Of a DNA stretch of 64,000 nucleotides, positions 44,014 to 55,500 are shown piece by piece. The position numbers were made by a program, and so were the translations under genes. Numbering within the stretch: the stretch's first letter is position 1; every line of letters begins with the position of its first letter. The stretch is from Oscillospiraceae bacterium (GTDB lineage: Bacteria; Bacillota; Clostridia; Oscillospirales; Ruminococcaceae), in contig JAGAZJ010000034.1 in NCBI GenBank assembly GCA_018110925.1, forward strand, positions 1-64,000, read 5' to 3'. A model generated the notes under the pieces. The model was not told the DNA's origin. It did no database searches and was given only the letters and a program-made list of their open reading frames with translations.

Positions 44014-47000
44014 GAATATCAGAAGGATAGCCTCATTCTGCGCTGTGCTCGCCTGCCTGCCCGTGACCTCCGCCTATGCCCGGACACCACAGTATCAGTC
44101 TGAAACGGCACTTGAAATATCAGCCGATAATGTATATCATATCTCATCCGGAGCGGATTTTCTGGTCTTTGCCACGCTGTGCACCCTTGACTCATATTCA
44201 AAAGGCAAGACCTTCGTGCTCGACGATGACATAGTCCTGAGCGAAGGCACATTCATGCCTGTGCCTTCTTTCAGCGGCACATTCGACGGCGGCGGACATA
44301 AGATTAGCGGCTTTACTCTGAAACAGGACTGTTCATCCTGCGGTCTGTTCAGATTTGTGGAAAAGTCCGGCAGGATAAAGGATCTTAATGTCGATGCAAG
44401 GATAATACCCACAGGCACTTCCGAAAAATGCGGGGGTATAGCCGGCGTAAACAGAGGTGTCATCACAGGCTGTACATTCAGCGGAGAGATAAACGGCAAA
44501 CGTATCATGGGCGGCATCGCCGGCGTGAATGAAGAAACGGGCATGATAGCCTCCTGCACATCTGAGGGCACTGTGACCGCAGAGCATTATTCAGGCGGCA
44601 TCACAGGCTATAACAGCGGCTTTGTCATCAGGTGCGAGAACAAGGCCGATGTCAACACCACTCCTCTTGACATAGCCATAGGGCTTAATACCATAGATGT
44701 GAACGACCTCACCTTTGAAAAGCTGACATCCGCCGAGAGCATTGCGGCTATAAGCGATATAGGCGGTATTGCAGGCTTCTCCGACGGCACTGTGACCGAC
44801 TGCACCAACAAGGGCAATATAGGATACCGTCATACGGGATACAACATTGGCGGCATATGCGGAAGACATTCCGGATATGTCAACCGCTGTGAAAACAGCG
44901 GCACTATAAACGGCAGAAAGGATATCGGCGGGATAGTCGGTCAGGCAGAGCCGTACACATCCCTCATATTCTCTGACGGCTCACTTCAGATACTCCGTGA
45001 CAGGCTCTCGGAGCTGACAGACACGGTAGATACGGCGATAGTCCATGCCGACAGCAACACAGACAACATATCATCCACGAGCACGGATCTCAACCGCACA
45101 CTTGACGAACTGCGAACAGCCGCCGACCATTACACAGACATCGCAGACGGCATAATAAATGATGACATTGAGACCATAAATGAGCTGTCAGCCCGCATAT
45201 CCGACCTAATCGACAGGACCGAGCCTGTGGCCGAAAAGCTGGAAAATGCGGCGGACAGCTTCACCAATGCTCTTGGCTCGCTCTCCCGTGCGGCGGATAT
45301 AGTCCGTGAATATTCGGGGGATGCCGACAGTGCGCTTGATATACTGCGTCCCTCCCTTGATGATATGTCATCAGCGACAGGTTCACTCAAAGACAGCGTC
45401 TCCTCGCTCACAGAGAGCGTATCTTCCGTCAAGGATGCACTGGGCGACCCCGATAAGCTGAAAGAGCGACTTAAAGAAACAGAGGACAGGATAGATGGCG
45501 TAAGGTCTGACCTGAAACGGATTTCGGATGATGCAGATGCACTCATCGCAGGAATCACTGCAAACGGAGGCCATGAGCTCGACAGACTGAAAAGCGCCCT
45601 TGAAAAAATAAGCAGGGGCGCAAACAGGATATCGGAAGACCTTGAAACATCCGGTGCGGATGTTGATAAGCTCCGTCAGTACGCAGAGAACGGCGAACTG
45701 GATTCACCCGACGACTACAAGGCAGTACTCGACAGCCTGCTTACCGCCATGACGGGAAACGGTGCGGCAGAGCTTGCTCAGGGATTCTCGGAGCTGACCT
45801 CATATGCGGCAGACATGATAGACAGCGAGGCCGCAAGAAATCTGTACAGCTCCGTACAGCGAGTACAGGCGGATATGCAGGCAGGCAAGGACAGACTGAC
45901 CCTGACCGAGCGCACAGACGCCGAAAAGAGAGCCGACAGAGAACGCCTTGACGCCAGCATAGACAGCATATACAAAGCCTTCGACTATCTTGAGGACTCG
46001 GGCAAAAGCGGAGAGAGCGCAGGCAGCAGCACAGAACAGATGATAGCCGAGCTCTCGGAGGCGTGGGATTATCTTGAAGCGTCTGATGCCGATCTCACCG
46101 AGGCTATCGCCGAGGTAAAGGATGCTCTTGACAGCGGTTCGGAGGGAAGCGGATCTGTACATGAAGCCATTGCGCTCATACACGATATATCGGACGATAT
46201 GAAAAACAAGTCTGCCCTTGTATTCTCGGGAGCGGGTGATGATCTGCGCTCTGCCCGTGAGGACATAACCTCCCTGTCGGGCGACCTTCTCACACGCATA
46301 GAGGAGCTAAATACCGTCAGCACAAGCTCCGCAGGTGTGCTCGCTGACGACCTTGCGGCAGTAAACAGCAAGCTGTCGGAAGTCTATGATGCAGTAATGG
46401 ACATTGCCGACGATCTTAACGGAAAGACCGCCGATATAGACAACTACACCGAAGATATCTCCACAGAAGACACCGTAGGCAGGTCCGACGGCAAAACAGC
46501 CTCATGTGTCAACACCGGCGAGATAAACGGCGATATAAGCGTCGGCGGCATAGCCGGCACAATGGCCAAGGAAAATGCCCTTGACCCCGAAGGAGACCTT
46601 GAGACCAGCGGCACACGCTCTTTGGACTTTGTATACAAGACCAAGACCGTTGTCCGTGACTCGGTAAATCACGGCGCCGTAAGGGGCAAGCGGGACTATA
46701 TAGGCGGCATCACGGGCGATATGTCGGCAGGTGCTGTCATATCCTGCCTTGACACAGGCAATATTTCATCCGAGGACGGCGGATATGTCGGTGGCATAGC
46801 AGGCAGGAGCAGCATGGGCATATATTCGTGCAGTGCTGTCTGCTCCCTTTCGGGCAATGACTATGTGGGCGGCATCACGGGCATGGGCAAGGATATATAC
46901 GAATGCCGTTCCTTCGTCGAGCCTGTCGGATATAATGAGTTCTGCGGCTCTGTTGCAGGCTTTGCGGACGGTGAGCTAAAAAACAACCGCTTCGTTGAGA

Positions 47001-47695
47001 ACGGCTTCGGCGGCAGTGACGGTGTCAGTCTTGAAGGCAAAGCGTATCCCATCACCTTTGAACAGATGATAAGCGAACCCGACATCCCCGATGAGTTCAA
47101 GACTCTGAAGATGACCTTTGCAGTCTGCACGGATGACGGCAGTATCACGGATACAGCGGCGATACTGCGCATCCCCTACGGCGGAAGCATCACTGATGAC
47201 ATGATACCAGCCGTACCCGAGAAAACGGGATACTTCGGCAAATGGGCAGACTTTGAGCATGACAACATCCTTTTCGGCAGTATCATAAAGGCTGAATACT
47301 CAAAGCTTCTGACCTCTGTCGGGTCTGATGAGCGTGACGAAAACGGTCTGGTCAGGGTCATCGCAGAGGGCTCTTTCACGGATGATGACAAAGTGACCAT
47401 AAGCGGCTCAAACGGCTCGTATCACATAACTCTCCCCCGTGACACAGACACAACGGTACGCTACCTGCCTGACGGCGACCCGAAAAAGACAGAACTCTAT
47501 TCCGGTTCGGACAGGCTCGATACCGAGATCGACGGCAGATACCTTGTCTTCACCGCTCACTCGTCACAGACAGACATAACGGAGAGACAGAAGCCCTCTG
47601 TCCTGCCTTATTATGCGGCTGGCGGAGGAGTGATACTGCTTCTCGTCACAGCGGCAGCGATTATCCGAAAGAAGTGCCGGAAAAAATTTCACTGA
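44006..47695 (+). CDS. Giant exported protein: GLUG repeats, coiled-coil (YhgE/Pip-like) core, C-terminal membrane anchor
   Basis: 1,229 residues. Signal peptide (NIRRIASFCAVLACLPVTSA) followed by GLUG-type repeats (residues about 120-310, such as CGGIAGVNRGVITGCTFSGE). Next comes a helical region of about 500 residues rich in Asp, Ser and Leu with coiled-coil and YhgE-like SSxxLxxxL periodicity (for example LDIISDLRSL-like patterns such as SVSSLTESVSSVKDALGD). A second set of GLUG repeats (SVGGIAGTMAKE onward, about 830-960), a beta domain, and a C-terminal helix (YYAAGGGVILLLVTAAAIIR) with basic tail KKCRKKFH complete it. Its ATG overlaps the MMPL gene by 8 bp. MMPL with a coiled-coil partner recalls the YhgE-type export or envelope systems. 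Function unknown. Confidence 0.82.
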   Translation: MNKNIRRIASFCAVLACLPVTSAYARTPQYQSETALEISADNVYHISSGADFLVFATLCTLDSYSKGKTFVLDDDIVLSEGTFMPVPSFSGTFDGGGHKISGFTLKQDCSSCGLFRFVEKSGRIKDLNVDARIIPTGTSEKCGGIAGVNRGVITGCTFSGEINGKRIMGGIAGVNEETGMIASCTSEGTVTAEHYSGGITGYNSGFVIRCENKADVNTTPLDIAIGLNTIDVNDLTFEKLTSAESIAAISDIGGIAGFSDGTVTDCTNKGNIGYRHTGYNIGGICGRHSGYVNRCENSGTINGRKDIGGIVGQAEPYTSLIFSDGSLQILRDRLSELTDTVDTAIVHADSNTDNISSTSTDLNRTLDELRTAADHYTDIADGIINDDIETINELSARISDLIDRTEPVAEKLENAADSFTNALGSLSRAADIVREYSGDADSALDILRPSLDDMSSATGSLKDSVSSLTESVSSVKDALGDPDKLKERLKETEDRIDGVRSDLKRISDDADALIAGITANGGHELDRLKSALEKISRGANRISEDLETSGADVDKLRQYAENGELDSPDDYKAVLDSLLTAMTGNGAAELAQGFSELTSYAADMIDSEAARNLYSSVQRVQADMQAGKDRLTLTERTDAEKRADRERLDASIDSIYKAFDYLEDSGKSGESAGSSTEQMIAELSEAWDYLEASDADLTEAIAEVKDALDSGSEGSGSVHEAIALIHDISDDMKNKSALVFSGAGDDLRSAREDITSLSGDLLTRIEELNTVSTSSAGVLADDLAAVNSKLSEVYDAVMDIADDLNGKTADIDNYTEDISTEDTVGRSDGKTASCVNTGEINGDISVGGIAGTMAKENALDPEGDLETSGTRSLDFVYKTKTVVRDSVNHGAVRGKRDYIGGITGDMSAGAVISCLDTGNISSEDGGYVGGIAGRSSMGIYSCSAVCSLSGNDYVGGITGMGKDIYECRSFVEPVGYNEFCGSVAGFADGELKNNRFVENGFGGSDGVSLEGKAYPITFEQMISEPDIPDEFKTLKMTFAVCTDDGSITDTAAILRIPYGGSITDDMIPAVPEKTGYFGKWADFEHDNILFGSIIKAEYSKLLTSVGSDERDENGLVRVIAEGSFTDDDKVTISGSNGSYHITLPRDTDTTVRYLPDGDPKKTELYSGSDRLDTEIDGRYLVFTAHSSQTDITERQKPSVLPYYAAGGGVILLLVTAAAIIRKKCRKKFH

Positions 47696-47707
47696 TACTG
47701 ACGCAAC

Positions 47708-47738
47708 ATCCCCGTGTAATATATGCACGGGGATTTTA
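47708..47738 (+). terminator. Terminator of the MMPL operon
   Basis: Stem ATCCCCGTG/CACGGGGAT with loop TAATATATG, followed by TTTTATG. Confidence 0.88.
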
Positions 47739-47773
47739 TGATATGCATATTGCACAGATTTTTCAGATATTGC

Positions 47774-47802
47774 TTTACTTATCAGAAAAAACGTGATATA
47801 AT
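47774..47802 (+). promoter_or_regulatory. Promoter of the DUF1846 gene
   Basis: TTTACT (47774-47779), 17-bp spacer, TATAAT (47797-47802), 77 bp before the chosen start. Confidence 0.65.
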
Positions 47803-47878
47803 AACATCGTATTGTTTACTGATACACTTATACTTTTAGTTTTCATATATCGGTTCATCTATGAAAGGGAGAACGACC

Positions 47879-49357
47879 ATGTATTCAAAAATCGGATTTG
47901 ACAACGAGAAATATCTGAAAATGCAGTCTGAACACATCAGAGAACGCATATCCCAGTTCGGTGACAAGCTCTACCTTGAATTCGGCGGCAAGCTGTACGA
48001 CGACTTCCACGCATCAAGAGTGCTTCCCGGCTTCAAGCCTGACAGCAAGCTGCAAATGCTCTTTCAGCTCAAGGACGACGCTGAGATAGTAATAGTTATC
48101 AATTCCGATGATATAGAGAAAAACAAGGTCAGGGGCGACCTCGGCATCACATACGATGTTGATGTCATCCGTCTGTACAACATCTTCACCAAAAAGGGAC
48201 TGTATGTCAGCAGTGTAGTGCTCACAAGATACGATCACCAGCCTACAGCTGATGCTTTTGCACAGCGCCTTGAAGCCCTCGGCATTAAGGTATACCACCA
48301 TTACAGCATCAAGGGCTACCCTTCCGACCTTAAAAATATCATCAGCGATGAGGGTTACGGCAAGAACGACTATATCGAGACCACCCGAAGACTTGTGGTC
48401 ATCACGGCTCCCGGCCCCGGCAGCGGCAAAATGGCGACCTGCCTGTCTCAGCTTTATCACGAGCACAAAAGGGGCATCAATGCAGGCTACGCTAAGTTTG
48501 AGACATTCCCCATATGGAACATTCCCCTCCGTCACCCTGTAAATATCGCATATGAGGCCGCAACTGCCGACCTCAACGATGTGAACATGATCGACCCATT
48601 TCACCTTGAAGCCTACGGCAAGACAACTGTCAACTATAACCGTGACGTTGAGATATTTCCCGTGCTGAATGCCATGTTTGAGAGTATCCTCGGTGAATCC
48701 CCCTACAAGTCCCCCACAGATATGGGCGTAAATATGGCAGGCAACTGCATAACAGACGATGAAGCCGTGTGCTATGCCGCCAAGCAGGAAATAATCCGCC
48801 GCTACTACATCGCAATGTGCGAATACCGCAAGGGTCTTATCTCCGAGGATGAGGTGACAAAGCTGGAGCTCCTCATGAAGCAGGCTAATGTCACAACCGA
48901 TGACAGAAAGGTCGTATCCGCCGCACTGGCAAAGGAACAGTCCTCCGGCGGTCCTTCTGCGGCAATGGAGCTGTCGGACGGCACTATCATCACAGGGCGC
49001 ACGTCGGAGCTTCTCGGCGCAGTTTCAGCGCTCATGCTGAACGCCCTCAAACACTTTGCTGATATAGATGATGCCACACTGCTCATGTCGCCCCACGTCA
49101 TTGAGCCTATCATGGCGCTCAAGGTCGAGCATCTGGGCAACATAAACCCCAGGATGCACACGGATGAGACCCTTATAGCCCTATCGATATGCGCCAACAC
49201 CGACGAGAACGCAAAGAAAGCAATGGCTCAGATATCTAAGCTCCGTGGGTGCGAGGTACACTCCACCGTTATCCTCTCCCCCGTGGATGAAAAAATATTC
49301 AAGAGGCTGGGCATAAACCTCACCTGCGAACCCAAGTATGAGATCAGCTCGGTCTGA
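47879..49357 (+). CDS. DUF1846-family protein
   Basis: 492 residues, the normal length of this family. Recognised by the N-terminus MYSKIGFDNEKYLKMQSEHI then RERISQFGDKLYLEFGGKLY, and by a glycine-rich loop VITAPGPGSGKMATCLSQLY that resembles a P-loop. A long C-terminal half (ISALMLNALKHFADID-like segments and GHINPRMHTDETLIALSICA-like sequence) follows. Structures are known for relatives but no reaction has been established; nucleotide binding is an inference from the loop. The ATG at 47879 is preceded by AAAGGGAGAA; a frame opening 18 bp earlier starts inside that ribosome site. Ended by a strong terminator. Confidence 0.88.
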   Translation: MYSKIGFDNEKYLKMQSEHIRERISQFGDKLYLEFGGKLYDDFHASRVLPGFKPDSKLQMLFQLKDDAEIVIVINSDDIEKNKVRGDLGITYDVDVIRLYNIFTKKGLYVSSVVLTRYDHQPTADAFAQRLEALGIKVYHHYSIKGYPSDLKNIISDEGYGKNDYIETTRRLVVITAPGPGSGKMATCLSQLYHEHKRGINAGYAKFETFPIWNIPLRHPVNIAYEAATADLNDVNMIDPFHLEAYGKTTVNYNRDVEIFPVLNAMFESILGESPYKSPTDMGVNMAGNCITDDEAVCYAAKQEIIRRYYIAMCEYRKGLISEDEVTKLELLMKQANVTTDDRKVVSAALAKEQSSGGPSAAMELSDGTIITGRTSELLGAVSALMLNALKHFADIDDATLLMSPHVIEPIMALKVEHLGNINPRMHTDETLIALSICANTDENAKKAMAQISKLRGCEVHSTVILSPVDEKIFKRLGINLTCEPKYEISSV

Positions 49358-49375
49358 TAGTATCACGATAAACAA

Positions 49376-49415
49376 ACGGCATCGGTACTGTTTCGGTACC
49401 GATGCCGTATTTTTT
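49376..49415 (+). terminator. Terminator of the DUF1846 gene
   Basis: Thirteen-bp perfect stem ACGGCATCGGTAC/GTACCGATGCCGT with loop TGTTTCG and a run of T. The MITE-like copy C begins at the last T. Confidence 0.92.
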
Positions 49416-49541
49416 ATACTAATTTCTGACCGATGCAATTTTCTTCTGACGAAGATAGACGAGAAACAAGCCGCAAATGCTTGAATATATGGAATTTGAG
49501 GCTTGGAGATTGTCTATACATCGAGTAAAAATTAGTACTAT
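49415..49541. mobile_element. MITE-like palindromic element, copy C (127 bp)
   Basis: Starts TATACTAATTTCTGACCGATG, as in copy A, and ends CTATACATCGAGTAAAAATT then AGTACTA. Its left 45 bp (through CTTCTGACGAAGATAGA) match copy A almost base for base, whereas its middle (CCGCAAATGCTTGAATATAT) and right end match the inverted copy B. It lies between a terminator and the stop codon of the giant adhesin gene, 7 bp from the latter. Confidence 0.72.
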
Positions 49542-49547
49542 TTGTCT

Positions 49548-52500
49548 TTATTCGTCTTCTTCGATGTCATCAAGGATACGTCTTCTGCGGACGAGGAGCG
49601 CCAGACCCGACAGCAGCGACACCGCCGTTACCGTCACGGTCACCAGATCTGTGTGTACCCCCGTGGGGATCACGCCCGTCAGCTCATTAGTCACAGCGAG
49701 CTCTGTATCTGCCGACATCTCGATCTCCCTTGAAGAAACCGCCTCGGCTTCATTGTCATCCACCTTGAATGTCGTGGTATAGCCCTCGTTTGCTTCTGAC
49801 ACTGTCACCTTTGTTCCCGCAGATACGGTTATCACTACCTTGTCCTTGTGGCTCATGGTGAATGTATCACCGCTTTTCAGTGCGGACGCCTGCTCTTCGT
49901 CATTCTTTGTCCAGCTGTATTCCTTGGTAGTATCAGGGTCATCCGTGCTGAATGTGAATGTGAAGCTCTTCGCCTTGTTGCCCATATTGCCCTTTACGGT
50001 CTTGGTTATGGTGAGGAGAACTTCATCCTTTACCTTTTCATTTGGGACACTCAGCGTATATACATAGCTGTCATCAGTCTCAACAAGCTGTCCTTCGTAC
50101 TTATCCTCAATGAGTGACGGAACACCAAGAGGCGATATTCTGAAGATGATATCGGAATCCAGCTTTTCATAATTTGCAGGTGCTCGTACCTCTGTCAGAT
50201 AATACACAGAACCGTTCTTGCCGGGATTGATCGTCCTGTTGCTGGTGCCGCCGCAAATATAAACGATCCCGTTTTCATCTGTTGTCATGTCTTCAAAGTC
50301 TGTCATCGGGTCTTTGTTCTTGACATAACCCATTATGCTTGTACCTACCTGCTTATGCAGTGCAAAATGCGCACCGTCCAGCATTAAGCCGGTCTCTTCA
50401 TTATCCATCTTTTCAAGCTTGAAATTGAACGGCTTGTTGAACACATCCACATAAGCATCTATGCCGCCCTGTCCCGGCGTATAGTGTGCCCATTTTTTAT
50501 CACTGGCGTCAACACTGCCCCATGCCGTAGTACCGTCTTCATTGTACAGACTGACGGACTTGTCATTGTTCATGACGAATATAACTTTCTTATCAAGCCC
50601 GACATACCCTCTTGGGGCGACAGTCTGTTCAAGGGTGTATTTCTTGTCGCTCTCGATATTATACAGCATCGCTACCAGGCCTGTCTCATCCGATGTGAAC
50701 TTTCCTATCACCGTGCCGTTCTCGTCAGTTATGGTGAACTCTCCGTTTGCGAGAGGATCGGATGAATCCCATTTGAACAGTCTGACTGCCATGCCGCCCT
50801 CACGGGCATTAGTGATAACGTCGGTACGGGTCGATCCTTCGTCAGCACCGGTGTTGTAGGATACTACATAATCAAATGCTTTTCTTTGCTCTTCGCCGAC
50901 GGGAGTCGCTTCCGCCGTCCTGGTGGCGTTAAGATTGATCTTCCCGCCGTTCTCCAGCTGAGTGATCGTATCATATCCGCTCACAGTGCCGTCTGCGGCG
51001 ACTGTCAGTGTTCCTGTCAGCTTGACCTCCTTCACTGCATATCCCTCAAGGGTCTTTCTTTCCGCTCCGCCTGATTCGGGCTTTAAGGTTTCCCAGAAAT
51101 AGCTTGTGCTAAGCGCCGGGGATGCGATCTGCCTTACCGAACCGTTAAGAAGTTCACCGTCCACATACACTGCCACATATATTGGATCGTGGTCTGTGGT
51201 GATGGCTAAGTCAGTCCAGTTCTTTTCAACATTTAGACCATAGCCCCTTTTGTTTACAACTTCCATCTGGGGTGTCTGACCTGCTATGACTGTACCGATG
51301 TTTTCTGAGTTTTCCTCGCAGAGATACGACGGTACATCATGTGTCTCGTCCTCTACCATATCACCTGTTACACACACATATCCTTTAAGCCCATACCCTG
51401 TTTTGTTATCCTCGGTCAATTTGAACATTGAACCAACGGGCAGACCGGGTACACATATGGTAAAGCCTGACGGTATCTTGGATATAGCGCCAAAACCCGA
51501 TGTGTTTGTGGCTACATCGTCAATGCTAAGACCTTCTATTTCGCCTTTCTCTATTTTTCTGACATTTTCACGGTTGTATTCCAGGTCGGTCGGAACATAT
51601 CTGCCATTTTCAAATTTGCAAAATCTGTACGGCTTCGGAGACAGCACAAAATATCTTGTCATATCCGCCAATGGAAGTTCATTTTCTTCCATACTGTAAG
51701 ATGATAGATACAGTCTGAAATCAAATGTTGTATCATCGTCTGTCACTTCATTTTCGTCTTCATCCACAAGCTTCTTTGTTATCAGCAGATCTCTTATCAC
51801 ATCTGCTTTTACGCTGTTATCAAAATTGATAGTAGGTCTTTCTTCCGATGACAAGAGCTCAGATGAATAGCTGAATAACTGATGTGATTCACCCTCTGTT
51901 GTAATACTCGGTGTATTTCCGTTAATAGTGACGCTGTCGTAAACAGCTGGGTCAACAGCACATTCCACGATCTTGTACTTAATGGTATTATCGGGGAAAG
52001 CTATCTCTGCCTTCTTGTTTGGGTTAATGAAATAAATATTTTTATATGCCTGTTCCTCAGTAAATCCGGGCGGTCTATATGACTGTACGAACCTTACCTG
52101 CTGATTTGAATTCTGATAGGACACGTAGATATTTTCATTGTCATTTCCAAGAAGCTTTTCCTCACCTTCGGTTCCATCCTCATTCTGCTCAACATACCAT
52201 ATCTGGAACGGATACTCAACAAAATCCTTGTCGATATACTGTGCGCCTTCACCGCTGATCTCCTTGGATACAACAACATTACCGGGAGTGACCGAGGCAA
52301 GGTTGAATCGCATATGCAGATTGGATGCGCCGGCACCTCTTTCCATGTAGAAAACTCTCATGGAATGAGTGGAGTAATCCTTGAAAATATACTGACCTTT
52401 TTCATTCTGATCAAACAATTCACCGATTTTTTCGGTTATCTGAGCTTCTGTCAACCCGCGAGAGCGATAATTCTCTTCAAATATCCCCTTCAGTGTTTTT

Positions 52501-55500
52501 TCCTGGCCGTTTACTTTTACCTCACCGGTACGGAAGTTGACATTTCCTGCCAAAGCAGAGTGGATTCCGCCAAGATCAATTACAAGCTCGCCGTCAACAT
52601 AAAGCCAGAAATCATCATCACCGGTGAACTCAAAAATGATATCGTGTCCCCATGCATCGAGTCCGCTGACCGTCTGTACAAAAGATGCCTCGAGTTCCAT
52701 TCCGTTGTAGTAATTCGGTGTATCTTTATTCTTGTCATCAGCTAACAAAAACAATTTCTCGTACTTTCGGGGATCATTTTCATCAAGTTTGCCGGTACCG
52801 GAATTATCAGGATCGGCTAATGCCGAATACAAATTCTCACTATTCTTTACAGCATATCTGCCTGCTGTTATCTTATTATACGGCAAAAACTGACCATGCT
52901 GCAATGTATATTTCTTGTCTGCATCAGTTGTACCCAACTCTCTGAAAACTGTAAAATCAGTTTCAGACATATTTCCGTTTTCATCGTAAAATGATGCAAA
53001 ATTCTGACAACTGTCAAACTCAAAATAACCGCTTGATTCATATACACTTTTAATGAACAGATGGTTCACAACTTTAGGATTATTATATAGATTTTTAAGT
53101 GAGCCATTGCTGCGTGTCGTCGGATAGTTGTCACTGCCTAAACTGTTTGAAAGCAAACCGCTCTTCTGATTCAGTTTGGTGTATTCATCATTTCCCAAAA
53201 AATTGCTCATACTATTTCTGTCACTGAAGTCCTGCATTTTTATAGTGATACCGTACTCAGTATTATCTACGGTCTCAACAGTATGAAGTTCACCCGAGAG
53301 ATTCAGTTCATCAAGTGTGGCAAAATATATAGGCATACCGACAGACTGAGCGCATGGAACGAGCATCTGTTTATTCACATCATCATTTTTCATAGAAATA
53401 TAGACATTGAGATCATCGTTCCACTTGATTATATCACTGTAAAATTCACCGTTTTTTCTGCCGGGCATATTTATGCCGAGCGGTTCTTCCGAAAGCACTG
53501 TTCCGGCAGTGAACTGCGGCACAAGATACTTTTCGGAATAAGGGTTGTACAGTTCATAGTAATAATTGGGATTTTTTGTCACTGCATCAAGATATTCCGT
53601 GAACTCCCATTCCAGCGAGCCTGTGCCGTCGCCGAGCCACAATATCTTGCCGCCGCTTGCATAGCAGGGGTACAGTTCTCCCCTATGGTCTATGGCATAT
53701 ATGTCATACTGTTTGGTATCTTCATTCCAAATCCTTGTATATACTATGACCTTCTGTCCGTTGGGTACATCGGATACACTTACACGGTCGGCTGAATATG
53801 TGATGAGGTCTTCATCAGTGAGCGTACCGAAGTCAAGGAAGCTGAGCCATGTTCCCGATGCAGTGCCGTCGCTTCCCATCGAGAAGGTATTGACAGTATT
53901 GCCCTCGGTGGGATCGGTGCTTGAAAACGTTACATACTTATCCCCATATTTCAGCTGTATCTTGCCGCTGTTGCCGCCTGTACCGGGTATGACCTTGAAT
54001 GATGCGGCATTGGCAGCATCGGCAAGTATCAGGTTCTCTCCGTTCACACCGAGATACTTTCCGCTTTCGTCCGACAGTGTATAGAGATCCTCCCTGACAT
54101 TGTGAAAAGTCCATCTTGTGGTCTCACTGCCTTCATCCACATACAGTGTAACAGTCTCGGTCTCTGCCGTCTTATGGGTAACAAGCTCCACCAGTGAGTG
54201 GACACCGACCTGTGTGTCGGAAACAAGAGAATAGCCGTGCGTCCCGCCTGTGAAGTTCATCAGGCCGTATGTATTGCCGTTTAGTGAGTATGGGTCATCA
54301 TCAACTGAAAACTCAAGCGATATCCACGTCATACCTGCATCATTATTATTTATATATCCTGTTACAGGGCTTTTTTTATTATCATTTTTTGTTTTTGATG
54401 TTCTATTCCAATATCCACCTGTAATCTCATCATACACACTTATCAGATTTTGAGCTTTACCATTTTTTTTCAAAGTAAAAACGGTCTTATCATCTTCACC
54501 ATCAGCAAATTTCAACGCAGTTCTTGAAGTATTGCCAAAACTTCCTGAAACCATTTTTATGTATTTTCTGTTTCCTAACTCATCCAAAAAGTAAATATAG
54601 AATTTACCACTTTCTACATCGAAAGTCTCAAAGTATAATTTCTCAGCATTTGAATCGTCTCCTACGGCACTTGATTGTATTCCAGTTCTACCGCCTTGAC
54701 CTGTAACCTCTGCAATACTTCCTTCAAAATAGTACGGACCACCCCTGTCAGGAGCAGTTGAAGCATTACCCGGCGTACCAACAACAAAAGAAGCTTTTAA
54801 TCCATTTCCCCCTTCTTCATCGATCAGTTTAAACAAATCTGATGATTCAACGGCCGGAGGACCATCAACTATCTTATACACACTAAACCCGACCGCAGTG
54901 AAGCTGATCCTACCCTCAGAGAGAGTAAAACCCGTGATCTCCTCACTCACGCCGTCGTCGGTGATATGGTACACCGCTATGTTCTCTCCGCTGATACGGG
55001 GGTCGGTTATCTCAACGCTTATGGGGCGCTGCTCGTCGGGCTGATACTCGCCGTCGGGAGCGTTTATGGTGATGTCATATGCCGCAAGGGTGGTGGTGTC
55101 CTCATCGTCATCGGCGGCGGCATCTGCGGTCACATCGCTTGCGGTGAATGCCGAGCCCTTGGGCATCATGCCGTCAAGAGCCACAGCCGAAGCCTCATCG
55201 GGGAATGCCTTCAGGTTCAGATGACGATATCCCGTGTCCTTGACAAGAGCCACGCCCGATGCATCACCGGCTACGGGGCACAGTCCGCCCCCCGCGGTGA
55301 TATCCTCGATTATGACATCCTTTGCGGCATTGTCATAAACGGAATAGATACCGATGCTCTCGCCCTTGGGAAGTTCTGCGCCCTCGGCAAGAGATGCCTT
55401 TACCCAGAGCTTTTCGGGTCTCTCGGTGAAAGACACGGTCTTTACAGCCTCAAAGCCCTCCTCGGGCACGGCTATATCTGTAAATGAGCTGTCGGTCTTA

